Source: Bacteroidota bacterium (lineage in GTDB: Bacteria > Bacteroidota > Bacteroidia > Chitinophagales > Chitinophagaceae). From it: a stretch of DNA of 64,000 nt. The translations under genes and the position numbers were made by a program. Below are positions 62,245 to 64,000 of this stretch, piece by piece; the first letter of the stretch is position 1, and the number at the start of each line of letters is the position of its first letter. The notes beneath the pieces were generated by a model. The model was not told the DNA's origin, made no database searches, and worked only from the letters and a program-made list of their open reading frames with translations. The stretch covers positions 1-64,000 of the forward strand of contig JAUZNZ010000013.1 in the NCBI GenBank assembly GCA_030706735.1. Reading direction: 5' to 3'.

Positions 62245-63540
62245 TCAATCTTTCCAAACGTAATACAACACGCCATTCAGATCGTCAGTGAAAAAAAAGG
62301 AGCGATGGGTGTCCATGAGCACGTCGCATGGGCGCCCCTGCCGGTCCCTGTCGCGGCGTCCCGTCAGAAAGCCATCCACGACCGGGACATAGGTATTGCG
62401 GCCCGTGATCTTCACGATGGCATTTCCCCTGCGCAAGGACGCATCGGTCGAACCATGGAGAGCGACCAGGAAGGAGTTGCTCAGCAAGGTATCTTCGAAA
62501 TGAGCAAAATAGTCGAAGCCCAGGGGAGCGGAGTGAGCCCTGAAGCCGCACCAGGCGGGGGCGGGCCGTTTCGGCAGGACCAGATGCCGTTCGCGCGCAG
62601 CCCTTTGCATCGCCGTATCGTCATGGACGCTGTCCTGGTATTGAATATAATAAGGCCAGCCATAGAACTTCCCTTTTTCGACCCGCTCGAAGAGGTCCTG
62701 CGGCCGGTCGGGACCGATCAGGTCGCGCCCCATGTAGGTCGCCCATAGATTGTCGCCCACCCAGCGGATGCCCACCGAATTGCGGAGACCGGTCGCAAAG
62801 AGGCGCTGGTGGCCTCCATCCGGATCCATTTCAACGATCGATGCGCGTACCTCCTCTTTTTCAATGCAGGCATTGCAACTGCTGCCGACGCTGACATAGA
62901 GCTTGTGATCATGGAAGGCGAGGCTCCGCGTCAGGTGCCACCCGCCATATTTATAATCCAGGCCATAGTCGGGAAAGGTGGCGATCACCTGCGGTTTGCC
63001 GGAAGGCACCGTGTCGCCGGCGTGATAAGGATAGCGGGTAAGCTTACCCGTTTCAGCGACATAGATATATTCCTTTCCGTGATCGTTGTAGAAGGCCACC
63101 TGGTTGGGGTTGTGGAGGCTGTCGAGATAGGTGTGGACATTCGCGAATTGCCTGGAGACCGGGTCCCAGCCCGTAAAGAAGTAAACCTTTCCCTCCTTGT
63201 TATCACTGATGTCGAAGAGATCCGTGGCGAAGAGCCGGTGGTCGGGACTCCTGCATAAAAATCGGAGGCGGTCCAGGCCTTCATAGGCGATGCCGATATG
63301 GTAACCGGCCGGGATGCGCAGGGTGAGATCGATCCCTTTCTGGAGGTGGATGGACTGGGATCGCATGGGGAAGGGACTTGCGCCGGGATCGAAATCCGGG
63401 CCCGGATCGGACAGGGTGTCGGGTGCGGGAGCGCTGCCAGCCGATGCGGGTGCAGGCGCCGGACTGTTACAGGCGACCGAGAACCAATAGACCAGGGACA
63501 AAAAGAGCAGGGGTAGCCAGGCATGCCGGAGCGATCTCAT
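62245..63540 (-). CDS. Sorbosone-dehydrogenase-like beta-propeller lipoprotein
   Basis: A 431-residue lipoprotein. ATG at 63540 gives MRSLRHAWLPLLFLSLVYWF and the lipobox SVAC24; the frame is open further out but only this start yields a signal. Next comes a Pro/Ala-rich linker (about 25-60). The rest is a six-bladed beta-propeller of the glucose/sorbosone dehydrogenase (PQQ) group, e.g. GLRNSVGIRWVG and FYGWPYYIQYQD. CNACIEKEE has two Cys that may bind metal or form a disulfide. PQQ genes are not in the window. Substrate unknown. Eight bases separate it from the aminotransferase stop. Confidence 0.85.
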   Translation of the reverse strand: MRSLRHAWLPLLFLSLVYWFSVACNSPAPAPASAGSAPAPDTLSDPGPDFDPGASPFPMRSQSIHLQKGIDLTLRIPAGYHIGIAYEGLDRLRFLCRSPDHRLFATDLFDISDNKEGKVYFFTGWDPVSRQFANVHTYLDSLHNPNQVAFYNDHGKEYIYVAETGKLTRYPYHAGDTVPSGKPQVIATFPDYGLDYKYGGWHLTRSLAFHDHKLYVSVGSSCNACIEKEEVRASIVEMDPDGGHQRLFATGLRNSVGIRWVGDNLWATYMGRDLIGPDRPQDLFERVEKGKFYGWPYYIQYQDSVHDDTAMQRAARERHLVLPKRPAPAWCGFRAHSAPLGFDYFAHFEDTLLSNSFLVALHGSTDASLRRGNAIVKITGRNTYVPVVDGFLTGRRDRDRQGRPCDVLMDTHRSFFFTDDLNGVLYYVWKD

Positions 63541-63547
63541 AGAAGGT

Positions 63548-64000
63548 TTATATTTTAACGAGCCTGGACACAGCCGTCTCCAGGGTCTCGTCTTTTTTTG
63601 CAAAGCAAAAGCGAACGACCTTATTATCCTGTCCGGACTGGTAGAAGGCAGACACCGGGATCGTCGCCACGCCATATTCCTTCGTAATGCGAATGGCGAG
63701 GTCCTTGTCGCTCTCGTCGCTGAAGCGGTCGTATGAGTACAATTGAAAATAGCTGCCGTGGCTGGGCAGGGGGGTGAAGCGGGTTTGCCCCATCAGCTCC
63801 TGGAAATAATCCCGTTTCCGTTGCATGAAGGCGCCCAGGGAGAGGTAGCTGGACCGGTCGCCAAGAAATTTCGCCAGCGCGACCTGCGAGGGGGCGTGAC
63901 AGCTGAAACAATTGAATTGGTGCACTTTCCTGAATTCACGCATCAGCGCGGGCGAGGAGACGCTATACCCCAGTTTCCAACCGGTACAATGGAAAACCTT
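63548..64000 (-). CDS. Methionine aminotransferase-like PLP enzyme, C-terminal part (runs off the window)
   Basis: A fold type I aminotransferase; the visible part holds 150 codons to TAA at 63548. The frame is open from the window edge and begins KVFHCTGWKLGYSVSS; the first Lys (63998-64000) matches the PLP lysine in the SFGKxxHxTGWKxGY motif of YbdL/KAT-like methionine aminotransferases. The C-terminal domain ends KVVRFCFAKKDETLE, with the conserved Arg for the substrate carboxylate. An internal ATG at 63943 is not the real start. The reaction is likely methionine or glutamine transamination (methionine salvage); exact substrate open. Confidence 0.88.
   Translation of the reverse strand, partial: KVFHCTGWKLGYSVSSPALMREFRKVHQFNCFSCHAPSQVALAKFLGDRSSYLSLGAFMQRKRDYFQELMGQTRFTPLPSHGSYFQLYSYDRFSDESDKDLAIRITKEYGVATIPVSAFYQSGQDNKVVRFCFAKKDETLETAVSRLVKI

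Noticed and set aside
1-64000. CRISPR arrays, tRNA or rRNA genes, insertion sequences
   Set aside because: No regularly spaced repeats, cloverleaf-like segments with CCA ends, or transposase frames were seen in the gaps.

Overview
The window looks like a chromosomal segment of a fairly GC-rich member of the Bacteroidota, most likely Chitinophagaceae or a close relative. The grounds are family content (alternative complex III, GLPGLI and IPExxxVDY proteins, a PadR/PspC pair, outer-membrane beta-barrel proteins with a carboxypeptidase-regulatory domain, futalosine menaquinone synthesis), the general lack of Shine-Dalgarno sites, and several -7 boxes of the Bacteroidota type TAnnTTTG. I see no rRNA, tRNA, CRISPR array, phage, integrase or insertion sequence. 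It reads as stable core genome with many small regulatory signals.

Layout. 1-1.2 kb: end of a secreted protein gene and a nitrilase. 1.3-16.8 kb (minus strand): one long respiratory cluster read actA-B-C-D-E-F, cox2, cox1, ctaB, cox3, cox3, cox4, sco, DUF420, that is, alternative complex III plus an aa3-type oxidase and assembly factors, behind one recognisable promoter (TTG-N22-TATTTTTG). It takes electrons from menaquinol to oxygen. 17-19.7 kb (plus): purN, a secreted protein, a TMEM175-type channel and a conserved hypothetical gene. 19.9-25.1 kb (minus): an M16 peptidase pair, a small membrane protein and a fused 2-oxoacid dehydrogenase E1. 25.2-27.7 kb: an aspartyl protease with PDZ, divergent from mqnC. 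27.9-34 kb: a very large hybrid histidine kinase, then an OmpR-type regulator and its kinase. 34.1-41.8 kb: a GLPGLI protein, two large beta-barrel proteins and small secreted or membrane products. 41.9-45.7 kb: SWIM/SNF2 helicase. 45.9-50 kb: M28 peptidase, IPExxxVDY protein, pterin dehydratase, and rho on the other strand. 50.3-54.4 kb: asnS, exbD, a DUF3089 lipoprotein and a 2OG-Fe(II) oxygenase. 54.4-57.6 kb: a gap with tiny ORFs, then padR and a PspC membrane protein. 57.7-62.2 kb: gcvT, SRPBCC protein, comB-like, feoB. 62.2-64 kb: a sorbosone-dehydrogenase-like lipoprotein and the end of an aminotransferase gene.

The most interesting signal is regulatory. A 45-bp element, 36 of 45 bases identical without gaps, lies upstream of both the GLPGLI gene (34024-34068) and the neighbouring beta-barrel gene (37869-37913, minus strand). 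Both copies have the form TTAAC-N5-TTAAC-N16-TTAAC, followed after exactly 22 bases by a -7-like box. The ten-base direct-repeat spacing suits an OmpR-family regulator, and one is encoded next door. I infer a small envelope regulon: sensor kinase, regulator, GLPGLI protein and outer-membrane barrel. Other points are a three-fold 10-bp phased repeat upstream of mqnC, a PadR operator over a textbook Bacteroidota promoter, an EF-hand loop inside the DUF420 protein, a six-CxxCH ActA, and a Thr in the FeoB G4 motif.
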